Part shown: positions 17,221 through 26,006 of the stretch, one piece after another
Layout of the letters: every line of letters starts with the position of its first letter
Position numbering within the stretch: position 1 is the stretch's first letter
Translations under genes and position numbers: made by a program
The notes under the pieces: model-generated
What the model was told of the DNA's origin: nothing
Database searches by the model: none
What the model saw: only the letters and a program-made list of their open reading frames with translations
Origin: Candidatus Methanomethylophilaceae archaeon
GTDB taxonomy: Archaea; Thermoplasmatota; Thermoplasmata; Methanomassiliicoccales; Methanomethylophilaceae
Reading direction: 5' to 3'
NCBI GenBank assembly: GCA_017461225.1
Contig: JAFTYV010000032.1
Location: 19,909 to 83,908 of the forward strand
DNA: 64,000 bases

Positions 17221-17694
17221 TCACATTGGTCTGGACACGTCCGCGAACGAGAACTCCATCATCCCCGGCAGGTCCGACACCGCGACCTCCAGCTGGTACC
17301 CTATCCTCCCCGCGCTGAAGTAGATCCTGTCGAGTGCCTCGGCGCTGGAGTCGACGGTGATCCTCATCGGACGCTTCAGGCACAGGGGCGAGCACCCGCC
17401 GTGCACGTAACCCGCCAGCTTGGGGAGCTCGTCCTGCCTCAGCATGGACACGGACTTCTCGCCGACGGAGGCGGCGGCCTTCTTCAGGTCCAGTCCACCG
17501 GTCACCGGGACCAGGAACACGTAGTAGTTGCGGGGGCTCCCAACCATGACGAGCGTCTTGAACACCTCGCGGGGATCCTCCCCGGTCGCGGTCGCGACCT
17601 CCATCCCGCCGAGCGCCTCCTCGCCGTAGTAGTGGACCCTGTACGGGATCCCGAGCCTGTCCAGATGCCTCATGGGGTTGGTCTTGACGTCCAT
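17221..17694 (-). CDS. YbaK/ProX-type aminoacyl-tRNA deacylase
   Basis: A 157-residue protein of the YbaK superfamily, which hydrolyses mischarged tRNAs such as Cys-tRNA(Pro). The family pattern is present: KTNPMRHLD at the N-terminus, VFKTLVM with the conserved Lys near 46, the hydrophobic YYVFLVPV strand, YVHGGCSPLC near 105 and RIYFSAGRIGYQLEV near 133. The ATG at 17694 gives the usual N-terminus. The tRNA substrate is not inferable here. Confidence 0.88.
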   Translation of the reverse strand: MDVKTNPMRHLDRLGIPYRVHYYGEEALGGMEVATATGEDPREVFKTLVMVGSPRNYYVFLVPVTGGLDLKKAAASVGEKSVSMLRQDELPKLAGYVHGGCSPLCLKRPMRITVDSSAEALDRIYFSAGRIGYQLEVAVSDLPGMMEFSFADVSRPM

Positions 17695-17815
17695 GGGGGC
17701 GTCTCCTGCACACGTGTATTTCAAGGTTGTGTGGAGACGGTGCGCCTGTTGACGGAAACACCGCGGGATACCATCCGTGTGGAGGGTTCTTGTAACTACA
17801 GGGCGAGACGGGTGC

Positions 17816-18184
17816 ATGAACTCCAAACTCACCGTCTACGAGGCACCGGGTTCCACCGGGCAGAGGAACGACGACGCAGCGAGGTTCCACTCCTCCGTCG
17901 AGAGGCTGGCGGAGGCCGGCATCGATGTGAGGTGCATCACGTGCAGACGCCCCTCGGACATGGACACCCGCGGGGAGGCGTGGGAGACGCTGTCCTCGGA
18001 GGGACTCGGATCGCTGCCCCTCGCAGAGTACGACGGCGTGCTGATATCCTCCGGACGCTACCCCTCCGACCAGGAGCTGGCGGACTTCCTGAGCCCTCCC
18101 GACGGGACCCTGTCCGTGGACAGTTCCAAACCGTACCCCATGGGCAACAACTCCGAGCAGAGCTGCCACATGTCACCCAGATGA
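17816..18184 (+). CDS. ArsD-like protein lacking the metal-binding cysteines
   Basis: A 122-residue protein aligning with ArsD along its whole thioredoxin-like core: KLTVYEAPGSTG where ArsD has its Cys-Cys loop, ERLAEAGIDV in the middle helix, and SLPLAEYDGVLISSGRYPSDQEL matching the LPL-DG-GRYP-EL end. The CC and C of the metalloid-binding loop are replaced by Gly, Ser and others. No ars genes are adjacent. It is therefore probably not an arsenic chaperone; function unknown. An upstream GTG at 17777 is possible but less likely. Confidence 0.6.
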   Translation: MNSKLTVYEAPGSTGQRNDDAARFHSSVERLAEAGIDVRCITCRRPSDMDTRGEAWETLSSEGLGSLPLAEYDGVLISSGRYPSDQELADFLSPPDGTLSVDSSKPYPMGNNSEQSCHMSPR

Positions 18185-18219
18185 AGCCCCTTATCTACTG
18201 ATACCCCCATCCCCCCGGC

Positions 18220-20385
18220 ATGAGGATAACCATCAGGGGGACCGTCCAGGGGGTCGGCTTCAGACCCGCGGTGTACCGTGCGGCCATGGCCGCGGGTGCA
18301 TCCGGCGGCGTCTGGAACGAGGGTTCGGACGTGGTCATCGACACGGACGGGCCCGACGGGCTCCTGGACGCCCTGATGTCCGACCTGCCGCCGCTGGCGC
18401 ACGTGGACTCCGTGGAACGCATCGAGTGCCCGTACACCGGCCCTCCTGGGTTCGCCATCCGCGGCTCCACGGACGGGGGCGACGGGGCGTCGATCCCCGC
18501 GGACAGCGCAGTCTGCGACAGGTGCGTGTCCGAGATCATGTCCCCCGGCAGACGTCACGGGTACCCGTTCACCACGTGCACGGACTGCGGGCCCCGCTAC
18601 ACCCTCCTGAGGGGGATGCCGTACGACAGGGTGCGCACGTCCATGGACGCGTTCCCCCCATGTCCGGAATGCGGGTCCGAGTACTCCGACCCGTCCGACA
18701 GGAGGTTCCACCACCAGACCGTGTGCTGTCCGTCCTGCGGACCCCGCTACACCCTCCTGGACGGATCCGGAGAGGTCATCGGCGGCGATCCGATACCGAC
18801 CCTCGCCCGCATACTGGATTCCGGGGGGATCGCGGTCCTGAAGGGGTGGGGAGGGATGCACATATGCTGCATCCCGGACCGTCTCGGACATCTGCGCGAG
18901 TGGTACGGGCGCAGGGAGAAGCCGTTCGCCCTGATGGTACGCGACATCGACGCGGTTCGCAGGTACGCGGACCCCACGGATTCGGAGGTCGCCGAGCTCC
19001 TGTCCCCGCGCAGGCCCATAGTCCTGCTGGGGAAGGTACCGTCCGGGATCACGGAACTCGCATCCCCCGGCCTGGACAACATAGGGGTGTTCCTGCCCTA
19101 CACCGGCATGCACCACATGCTGTTCTCCGAGATGGACTGCGACGCACTGGTCATGACGTCCGCCAATGTCCCCGGGGAGCCCATGGTCACGGACAACGTC
19201 CGCGCACTGGAACTCGGTGCGGACGCGTACCTCCTGCATGACCAGCCCATCCTGAACCGCGCCGATGACAGCGTCGTCAGGATGCTGGACGACAGGACCC
19301 AGTTCATCAGGAGGTCCCGCGGGTACGTGCCGTTCCACATCCCGACCGGCATGGACGGCGACGCCGTCGCACTGGGGGCCCAGGAGAACCTGACCGGGGC
19401 GGTGGCATCCGACAGCAGGATATGGCCGACGCAGCACATCGGGAACGGTGAGAGGATCGGCGTACCCGAGTACCTGGAGGAGGCGGTCCGCCTGCAGATG
19501 GACCTGGTCCGCTGCGAACCCTCCGTGGTGGCGATGGACCTGCACCCGGGGTACTCCAACAGGTCGATCGGCAGGAGGATCGCGGAGGAGCACGGCGCGG
19601 AGATGGTCGAGGTGCAGCACCACTGGGCGCACGCGGCGGCACTCATGACCGACAACGGGGTCGACGGATGCGTCGCGCTCACACTGGACGGCACCGGTCA
19701 CGGCGACGACGGGACCGCGTGGGGCGGGGAGGTCCTGTCCGCGGACCTCGACGGCTACAGACGCGTCGCACACCTCCAGGGCATCCCGCTGCTGGGGTCC
19801 GAGCGCGCCCTCCACGACCTGAGGAGACTCGGTTTCGCCGTCGACACCATGAACGGTGTGGAGAACCACGACTTCACCGACAGGGATGCATCCGTGATGT
19901 CCAAGCTCATGGGCAGGAGCGTGACGTCCTCGTCCTTCGGAAGGCTCCTGGACACCCTGTCCTACAAACTGGGGGTCTGCTCCGAGCGCTCGTACGACGG
20001 GGAACCCGCGATGAAACTGGAACCCCTCCTCGCGCGCGGATCGCTCATCGACGGGTTCGAGGCCCGCACCGTGGACGGGACGGTCATGACGGCGGAGCTG
20101 TTCTCCCGGATCGAGCCGGGGATGGACCCGGCGGATGTCGCCTACTCGGTCGTATATAACGTGATGGGTGAGCTCGTGGCATCGGCGGTGGGGGAGGCCG
20201 ACCGCAGCGGTCTGGAACGCATCGGAATCACCGGTGGCGTGTCCTACAACGGGACCGTCTCCCGGATGTTCAGGGATATGGTTTTATCATCCGACCATGT
20301 ACCGTTGCTCCACAGGGACGTGCCCAACGGCGACGGCGGAATCTCCGTCGGCCAGGTGGCGATCGCCCTAAGGAGAATCGCCTGA
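18220..20385 (+). CDS. hypF: Carbamoyltransferase HypF, [NiFe]-hydrogenase maturation
   Basis: Uses carbamoyl phosphate and ATP to start synthesis of the cyanide ligands of [NiFe] hydrogenases. The 721 residues contain all four parts: acylphosphatase-like domain (VQGVGFRP near 7-14), two zinc-finger units (CDRC, CTDCGPRYT, CPECG, CPSCGPRYT at 95-185), a YrdC-like domain (about 190-375) and a Kae1/O-carbamoyl transferase-like end (EVQHHWAHAAAL near 465, GGVSYNG near 675). A TATA-like TTATCT about 26 bp upstream suggests a leaderless start. The ApgM-like gene follows after one base. Confidence 0.95.
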   Translation: MRITIRGTVQGVGFRPAVYRAAMAAGASGGVWNEGSDVVIDTDGPDGLLDALMSDLPPLAHVDSVERIECPYTGPPGFAIRGSTDGGDGASIPADSAVCDRCVSEIMSPGRRHGYPFTTCTDCGPRYTLLRGMPYDRVRTSMDAFPPCPECGSEYSDPSDRRFHHQTVCCPSCGPRYTLLDGSGEVIGGDPIPTLARILDSGGIAVLKGWGGMHICCIPDRLGHLREWYGRREKPFALMVRDIDAVRRYADPTDSEVAELLSPRRPIVLLGKVPSGITELASPGLDNIGVFLPYTGMHHMLFSEMDCDALVMTSANVPGEPMVTDNVRALELGADAYLLHDQPILNRADDSVVRMLDDRTQFIRRSRGYVPFHIPTGMDGDAVALGAQENLTGAVASDSRIWPTQHIGNGERIGVPEYLEEAVRLQMDLVRCEPSVVAMDLHPGYSNRSIGRRIAEEHGAEMVEVQHHWAHAAALMTDNGVDGCVALTLDGTGHGDDGTAWGGEVLSADLDGYRRVAHLQGIPLLGSERALHDLRRLGFAVDTMNGVENHDFTDRDASVMSKLMGRSVTSSSFGRLLDTLSYKLGVCSERSYDGEPAMKLEPLLARGSLIDGFEARTVDGTVMTAELFSRIEPGMDPADVAYSVVYNVMGELVASAVGEADRSGLERIGITGGVSYNGTVSRMFRDMVLSSDHVPLLHRDVPNGDGGISVGQVAIALRRIA

Positions 20386-20386
20386 C

Positions 20387-21394
20387 ATGGAGAACACCCT
20401 TTTCGTGCTGTTGGACGGAGCGGAGGACCATCCCCATCCCGATCTGGATGGTAGGAAACCGTTGGATGTAGCGGAGATGCCGTTCCTCGAGAGGAAGGCC
20501 CCGCACAGGATCCGCACCACCGGAAGGGGTTACACCCACCTGTTCCTGAACGAGTTCCTCACCGGACACCCGCCGGAGATCCCCCGCGGCGCCCTGGAGG
20601 CGCTCGGACTGGGGATGTCCATGCAGGACCCGCGCAGGACCGCGTACAGGCTCAGCCCCGCCGAGATAAGGGACGGGATGATCGAGTGGTCCTACCACTC
20701 GGGGACGTTCTGCGACAGGCTCATGGAGGTCATGGACGCCAACATGGGGATACTGGAACCGTACAACCCCGAGATCAGGTACTTCATAGGGGGCAGGGCC
20801 GTGCTCACCATGGAGTGCGACGATGTCCCGGACCTGCCGGCCCCGCCCGTCAACGCACCCTTCGTGGAGGTCCCCGGGATCCTCGGGGAGTTCGTCATGA
20901 AGGTCGCCGAGGACATGGGCGGCATCACGGACTACCCGTGGGGATGCGGCAAGTTCGGCCACCAGTACGACCCGGTGCCCGGGATCAACAACCTCACGGC
21001 CATATCCGACAGCCCCACATCGCTGGGGATATGCGCATCCCTCGGCTACGACATCATGCTCGTGGACGACCTGGACGACAGGTTCCCGCTGGCCAGGGAC
21101 GCCCTCGAACACGGCGACGTGTTCCTGCATGTGGACGAGGTGGACGAGTACAGCCACCAGAAGGACCCCATGAAGAAGAAATGGGTCCTCGAACATGCGG
21201 ACGAGCTCATGGAGGAGTACTTCTCCGATGTGGACAACATAATCTACTTCGTCGACCACGGCACCTCGTGTGTCACCGGGGAGCACATCCTCATGGACGT
21301 CCCCCTCTGGACCAGCATGGACGCCGGTTTCGGAAGGGACGAGATGGTACCCCTGGACACCGTGCTCTCGACACTACTCAGATACAAACGGTGA
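20387..21394 (+). CDS. ApgM-like alkaline-phosphatase-superfamily protein in the cobamide cluster
   Basis: A 335-residue relative of archaeal cofactor-independent phosphoglycerate mutase. Metal-site landmarks remain: FVLLDGAED near 6-14, FLHVDEVDEYSHQKD near 245 and FVDHGTS near 286. The segment that normally carries the catalytic Ser reads GYTHLFLNEFLTG, suggesting Thr as nucleophile. It is about 65 residues shorter than true ApgM. It lies one base after hypF and 4 bases before cobT, so it is co-transcribed with cobamide synthesis. Glycolytic mutase activity is doubtful. An alpha-ribazole-phosphate phosphatase role is a positional hypothesis. Confidence 0.75.
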   Translation: MENTLFVLLDGAEDHPHPDLDGRKPLDVAEMPFLERKAPHRIRTTGRGYTHLFLNEFLTGHPPEIPRGALEALGLGMSMQDPRRTAYRLSPAEIRDGMIEWSYHSGTFCDRLMEVMDANMGILEPYNPEIRYFIGGRAVLTMECDDVPDLPAPPVNAPFVEVPGILGEFVMKVAEDMGGITDYPWGCGKFGHQYDPVPGINNLTAISDSPTSLGICASLGYDIMLVDDLDDRFPLARDALEHGDVFLHVDEVDEYSHQKDPMKKKWVLEHADELMEEYFSDVDNIIYFVDHGTSCVTGEHILMDVPLWTSMDAGFGRDEMVPLDTVLSTLLRYKR

Positions 21395-21398
21395 AACA

Positions 21399-22508
21399 AT
21401 GGGAGAATTCGAACTGCCCCCCTCGCTCAGCATATACGGAAACGAGAAGATCGCAAAGGACATCATCTCCAGGATTTGGGGAGGGAGGGGCGTGTTCACA
21501 TGCACCGTGGCCAACACCCTGACGTCCACCATACCCGGGGTTTCCGATGCCGGCGACACACCGGAACTCACCATGTTCACACCCGCGGCGGACGCGGAGA
21601 TCCTCATCAGCGGGAAGACCACCTGCATGAAGGGCATCCCGATCAACCCGGGAGGGATCCCCACCCCCGCCACACTGACCAAGGCCGCCCTGAGCCTCTC
21701 GGGCATGCCCTACTACATAGTCAACGGCGGATGCAAGATCAGGCCGTACGTCCCCTACTTCGACATGGGCGGGGAGTGCGGCGAGAAGATCACCACCGGC
21801 AGCTCCGTCAGGAACGTCCGGGAGATCTACGAGAAGGGGTACATGCTCGGCGAGATGCTCGCCAGGGCGTACGACTACGTCGTCATAAGCGAGAGCTGTG
21901 CAGGAGGCACCACGACCGCACTCGCGGTCATGACCGCCATGGGCGTCCTCAAGGAGAACCTGGTGAGCAGCAGCTCACCCAACAACCCCAAGGAGCTCAA
22001 GAGCAGGCTGGTCGCCGAGGCTCTCGCCGCAGCCGGCGTGGAACCGGGGGACCTGGCGGACGACCCCCTCAGGGCGATAGAGTGCGTGGGGGACCCCATG
22101 ATGCCGGCCAACATCGGTATCCTGTGCGGTGCGGCGAAGAGCGTCCCCGTCATCGTCGGCGGCGGGACCCAGCTCGCGGCGGTCATCGCCGGTGCGGTGA
22201 AACTCCACCCGGAACTCGTGGGCAACTTCTTCCAGGGCACCACCAGATGGCTCATGAACGACCCCAACTCGAACATGAAGAAGATCATGGACTGCATCTC
22301 CGACGACGTGCCCATAGTCTACGTCAACGTGGACTACAGCACCAGCCCGTATGAGGGGCTCCAGGCCTACGAGTGGGGATTCATCAAGGAGGGCGTCGGT
22401 TGCGGCGGTGCATCCGTCGGAGCCGTGATCTCCTCCGAGGGCAGGATAACCTGCAGGGACCTCGAGGACAAGGTCCACGAGATCTACAGGGGCATAATGG
22501 GGTTCTGA
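21399..22508 (+). CDS. cobT: Nicotinate mononucleotide-dependent phosphoribosyltransferase, CobT family
   Basis: Activates the lower-ligand base by making an alpha-riboside phosphate for the nucleotide loop of cobamides. The 369-residue sequence is the archaeal branch of the CobT family. Glycine-rich blocks include INPGGIPTPATLTKAAL near 89, SESCAGGTTTALAVMTAMG near 168, SVPVIVGGGTQLAAV near 250 and GVGCGGASVGA near 330. The start ATG follows the ApgM-like stop by 4 bases. It converges on cobY, only 6 bases away. Confidence 0.92.
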   Translation: MGEFELPPSLSIYGNEKIAKDIISRIWGGRGVFTCTVANTLTSTIPGVSDAGDTPELTMFTPAADAEILISGKTTCMKGIPINPGGIPTPATLTKAALSLSGMPYYIVNGGCKIRPYVPYFDMGGECGEKITTGSSVRNVREIYEKGYMLGEMLARAYDYVVISESCAGGTTTALAVMTAMGVLKENLVSSSSPNNPKELKSRLVAEALAAAGVEPGDLADDPLRAIECVGDPMMPANIGILCGAAKSVPVIVGGGTQLAAVIAGAVKLHPELVGNFFQGTTRWLMNDPNSNMKKIMDCISDDVPIVYVNVDYSTSPYEGLQAYEWGFIKEGVGCGGASVGAVISSEGRITCRDLEDKVHEIYRGIMGF

Positions 22509-22514
22509 ACCCCA

Positions 22515-23120
22515 TCATTCCCTGAAATAGGAACGCGCCAGGTCGAGCTCCTTGGGTGTGTTCATGTTTATGGACAGTTCCACCCAGTTGGTCTCGAACA
22601 GGTACTCCTCGAGGTAATCCCCCCTGAGGGTACCCGGGCGGTTCATTATGCAGAGTCCCGAGAGGACCCAGTTCTTCCCTCCGGACTCACGTGTGTAGGA
22701 CGGGGTTATGCCGACCCTGCGGACGGTCTCCTCGTCCACCACCGCGAGTGCGGACTCCATCGTCCCGGGGATGAAGTACTCTATGAACGTGTCCACGACC
22801 TCGGTCGTGAGGAGCGGCAGGTCGGAGGGGCATGTGAGGACGTACTCGCCCTCGAGGACGCTGAACGAATCGTGCAGGTCGTCCATGAAGCTCTCCCCGG
22901 ACGTGCGTATCGTCTCCACCCCAATGTCCCTGAGGAACCTCTCGGTCTCGAGGGTGTTGTCGCTGACGGACACGAGGATGCGGTCTATATGGGATGACTG
23001 ACGGAGGGCGTCCAGCACCCTCTCGATGGTGTGCTTGTCCCCCACCATGTGCATCGGCTTCTCCACACCGCAGCGTCCCATGCGGGAACCCTTCCCTCCC
23101 GCGTTGATCAGGGCCTCCAT
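22515..23120 (-). CDS. cobY: Adenosylcobinamide-phosphate guanylyltransferase
   Basis: Transfers GMP from GTP to adenosylcobinamide phosphate, preparing it for attachment of alpha-ribazole. The 201-residue nucleotidyltransferase has the N-terminal ALINAGGKGSRMG loop (residues 3-15), KPMHMVGDK near 21, and CPSDLPLL near 100 for metal binding. This is the archaeal, non-CobU type. It is the last gene of the operon; its ATG overlaps the cobS stop (TGATG), implying coupled translation. Confidence 0.93.
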   Translation of the reverse strand: MEALINAGGKGSRMGRCGVEKPMHMVGDKHTIERVLDALRQSSHIDRILVSVSDNTLETERFLRDIGVETIRTSGESFMDDLHDSFSVLEGEYVLTCPSDLPLLTTEVVDTFIEYFIPGTMESALAVVDEETVRRVGITPSYTRESGGKNWVLSGLCIMNRPGTLRGDYLEEYLFETNWVELSINMNTPKELDLARSYFRE

Positions 23121-23989
23121 CAGATCACCGCCATCGCGATGTGGAGGACCAGCGCCATCAGGAAGAGCGTCACGGGCCTGGCCACCTCGTTGGTGGCACC
23201 GAGTATGTCGCCGTTGACCATGTCGAAGTTGCGGTTGGCCACACGGGCCATGACGACACCGACGACGGACGACGCCACCAGTCCGGTGATGACCGCAGCC
23301 GCCAGGAGGACGGGGTCATCGAATACGATCCTGCCGTCCCAGACGATGGACAGCAGTGCGACGGAGAACGCGAGCAGTGCGAGCGAGCAGACGACGGACA
23401 CTACGAGCGACCTGACCGCGGAATCGGTGGTCGTCATGGACACCTGCCTTCCGGCCATACCCTTGCCGGGACGGCCGTACGCGGCGGCGAAGACCATGGC
23501 GTTCTTCACCATGACCTCGACCAGGGGGGCGAGTACGACCAGCATCAAGACGTCCACAGACGAGTACACGGCCACGGACGTGAGCGTCACCGCGACGGCG
23601 ACCCCCAGTCCCCCGGCACCGACGAGTGTGTCCTTGAGGGCACGGACATGGGCCTCCGGACCGCCGGAGACGATCATACCGTCACCGAAGTCCGTCAACC
23701 CGTCGAAGTGGATGAACTTGCTCCCGATGTAGACCGTCAGGAGTACGGCCATCGCGTTCAGGAACTGCGTGCCGAAACCGAGCCTGATGTTCATCAGGGA
23801 CAGGAGCGTGAGCTCCACCGCCAGGATCAGTCCGAAGAGGAGTCCGACCACGGGAACCAGGTGGAACCTCTGCTCCATCGAATCCATGTCCCTCTGCGTG
23901 ATGTCCATATGCCACAGTGTGAAGAAGGACACCATGCCCTTCAGGGCCGATGCCGAACTCGTACCCTCCGTACCGTTACCTCCAGTCAT
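23120..23989 (-). CDS. cobS: Adenosylcobinamide-GDP ribazoletransferase
   Basis: Membrane enzyme that joins adenosylcobinamide-GDP with alpha-ribazole (or its phosphate). The 289-residue protein has about six or seven membrane segments. The conserved signatures are FFTLWHMD at the N-terminus, the catalytic-region FIHFDGLTDFGDG near 92, and AAAYGRPGKGMAG near 168. The start overlaps the cbiZ stop by ATGA. Its placement with cobY, cobD and cbiB makes the assignment secure. Confidence 0.94.
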   Translation of the reverse strand: MTGGNGTEGTSSASALKGMVSFFTLWHMDITQRDMDSMEQRFHLVPVVGLLFGLILAVELTLLSLMNIRLGFGTQFLNAMAVLLTVYIGSKFIHFDGLTDFGDGMIVSGGPEAHVRALKDTLVGAGGLGVAVAVTLTSVAVYSSVDVLMLVVLAPLVEVMVKNAMVFAAAYGRPGKGMAGRQVSMTTTDSAVRSLVVSVVCSLALLAFSVALLSIVWDGRIVFDDPVLLAAAVITGLVASSVVGVVMARVANRNFDMVNGDILGATNEVARPVTLFLMALVLHIAMAVI

Positions 23990-24957
23990 TCTAATCTCTC
24001 CGCCTCTGACGCCAGCACCGATGCGAGTACGTCCATAAGTGTCCTTCCATCCGGGGGTTCCACCCCGAACTCCGATCCCAGGATCGACGCCATCATGGAC
24101 ATCGCCGTCCCGTCCCCGTCGGCTGCCAGGGAGTCCACCCTGGATGACACATGATCGAACAGATCGACCAGGGAACGTACGCGCGGATCGCCCATCAGCC
24201 CTTCCGCACCGGGCCCGGACACGGCCTCCGCGAGTCCGTGCCTTCCGAGGACCCTGGCAGGATCATCCGGGACGGGATGCTCCCCCCTCACGCCGAGCGC
24301 ATGGCCCACGGCGGAACGGACCGCACGTGCGGCGGCTATCCCGGGGGCCGAACCGGTGCCGGTGTATGAGACCCTGTCCCCGCCGATCGGCGAGACGACC
24401 GCCATCGCATCCGATGTGGTGCCGGTCTCCCTGAAACCGTGGTCCGCCATGGCGGCGGACTTGGCCTCGACCAACGGGATCATGAGGTTCACCTTCCCCT
24501 CGGTCGTCAGTGGGACGGACGAGACGACGGCTATGTTGATCGTCCCCGCCATCATGATGCGGGCGCGTTCCAGGGACACCCTGTGACGCTCCTCCCAGTC
24601 CTCCAGGAGGTCGCCCGCGACGACGTGGTTGCTCAGTCCCGCGGTGGCCACGGCCTCCATCCGGATGCCGTCCACCTCCGAGGACCTCAGATTGAAAACG
24701 TAATCAACCTCCGCGGCCGTCATCATGCCGACGGCATCCTCCGGAAGCCCCAATGATGCACGGACCCTGTCCGCATGGGAACGGGGTTCCATGTCGTTGT
24801 AGTCCTTCGGGACCTGCATTATGAAGAGGGCGGTCGTCGTCCTGTCGCCGCCGTTGAGGACGGCGCTGCTGAGGACCTCCATCCTCTCACTGAACCTGAC
24901 CACACCCACCGGAAGGCCCTCGCAGACGAGGACCTCCGTCGAAGCCACCATGCTCAT
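23986..24957 (-). CDS. cbiZ: Adenosylcobinamide amidohydrolase with extra C-terminal region
   Basis: Cleaves the amide that joins aminopropanol to the corrin ring of salvaged cobinamide, giving adenosylcobyric acid for re-assembly. CbiZ homology covers about residues 10-220: the N-terminal strands, AGLSNHVVAGD near 110, GTINIAVVSSVPLTTEGKVNL near 140, and GTTSDAMAVVSP near 185. A further stretch of about 90 residues (mostly helical, no recognised motif) extends to 323 and is longer than stand-alone CbiZ. A CobZ fusion as in CbiS was considered, but no PgpA-like signature is seen. It overlaps cbiB by 4 bases. Confidence 0.88.
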   Translation of the reverse strand: MSMVASTEVLVCEGLPVGVVRFSERMEVLSSAVLNGGDRTTTALFIMQVPKDYNDMEPRSHADRVRASLGLPEDAVGMMTAAEVDYVFNLRSSEVDGIRMEAVATAGLSNHVVAGDLLEDWEERHRVSLERARIMMAGTINIAVVSSVPLTTEGKVNLMIPLVEAKSAAMADHGFRETGTTSDAMAVVSPIGGDRVSYTGTGSAPGIAAARAVRSAVGHALGVRGEHPVPDDPARVLGRHGLAEAVSGPGAEGLMGDPRVRSLVDLFDHVSSRVDSLAADGDGTAMSMMASILGSEFGVEPPDGRTLMDVLASVLASEAERLE

Positions 24958-26006
24958 GCGGCACCCGCCCCGATGATGGATGCGATGCATCCGACGACGG
25001 ACTCCAGGACGCCCTCGGCGAACAGCTGAACGTGGATCCCCAGGAGCGCATACATTATGAGCCCGACCGTCACCGCGAACAGGACGGACGAGAGCTCCAC
25101 CAGCCTGCAGCAGCGGCGTATGTCGTCGGTGGTGGGCATAGGGCCCTTCCCCATGACGTAGACACCCTCCTTCTCCATGCTGATCCCCAGGACGGCGGCG
25201 ACCGCCGTCATCGAGTAACCGCTGTTGGGACTGGGTGTCTTCCCGTGCTCCTCCCTGGCCGCCGGAACGGCCGCCCTCCAGTCCATGCCCATGAGCATGC
25301 CCGCCAGGGCGACGAAGTAGGGGGAGACGCGTGCGGTCAGGAACCCGAGGAGATCGTCGAACTTGGCCGGGAAGAACCCCAGCCTGGAGTACTTGTCGTT
25401 CAGGTACCCCCACATGGCATCCATGAGGTTGGCGCAACGGAACATGACCGCCCCGGGGATGCCGAGGAGTCCGAAGTAGAACACCGGCGAGAACACGCTG
25501 TCCACCAGGTTCTCTGACACCGTCTCGCAACAGGACGATGCGATGTGCTCCGCATCCATGCCCCTGGTGTTGCGGCTGACGATCATCTGGACCTTGTCCG
25601 CCGCGGCGCCGGTGTCGCCCCTGTCGAGGTCGGCGCGTATCGGATCGCAGTGCGCCCTGAAGGAGAACACCGCGAAGGAGACCTTGAACACGAACGCCGT
25701 GGCGACGATCCACGCCACCTCGCCCGCGACGGGCGACACGTAGTCGGATACGAGGACACGGCATGCCGTGGTCACCGCCAGACCCGCGAACGAGAACAGC
25801 AGGAACACCAGCACGTACGACAGGAACCCCCACACGCTGGTGGCGGCGGAGTCCCTGACACGTATGCGCCTGTCGATGGCCGAGAGTATGTTGCCCATCC
25901 ACCTCAAAGGATGGACGTTGTTGGGCACCTCGCCCACGTACCTGTCTATGAGCAGGGCCAGAACGACCACAGCCATCGCATCCAGGATGAGATGCATCCT
26001 GATCAC
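24954..26006 (-). CDS. cbiB: Adenosylcobinamide-phosphate synthase
   Basis: Integral membrane enzyme that couples (R)-1-aminopropan-2-ol O-phosphate, from CobD, to adenosylcobyric acid. The 350 residues hold several membrane spans. CbiB signatures are present: LIDRYVGEVPNNVHPLRWMG near 18-37, RNTRGMDAEHIASSCCETVSEN near 140, FRCANLMDAMWGY near 185 and EEHGKTPSPNSGY near 245. The ATG at 26006 overlaps the cobD stop by ATGA, supporting that start over the internal Met a few codons in. Confidence 0.93.
   Translation of the reverse strand: MIRMHLILDAMAVVVLALLIDRYVGEVPNNVHPLRWMGNILSAIDRRIRVRDSAATSVWGFLSYVLVFLLFSFAGLAVTTACRVLVSDYVSPVAGEVAWIVATAFVFKVSFAVFSFRAHCDPIRADLDRGDTGAAADKVQMIVSRNTRGMDAEHIASSCCETVSENLVDSVFSPVFYFGLLGIPGAVMFRCANLMDAMWGYLNDKYSRLGFFPAKFDDLLGFLTARVSPYFVALAGMLMGMDWRAAVPAAREEHGKTPSPNSGYSMTAVAAVLGISMEKEGVYVMGKGPMPTTDDIRRCCRLVELSSVLFAVTVGLIMYALLGIHVQLFAEGVLESVVGCIASIIGAGAA

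Noticed and set aside
23986..24260. CobZ phosphatase domain fused to CbiZ, as in CbiS
   Set aside because: The extra C-terminal region of CbiZ is only about 90 residues and shows no PgpA/CobZ motif.
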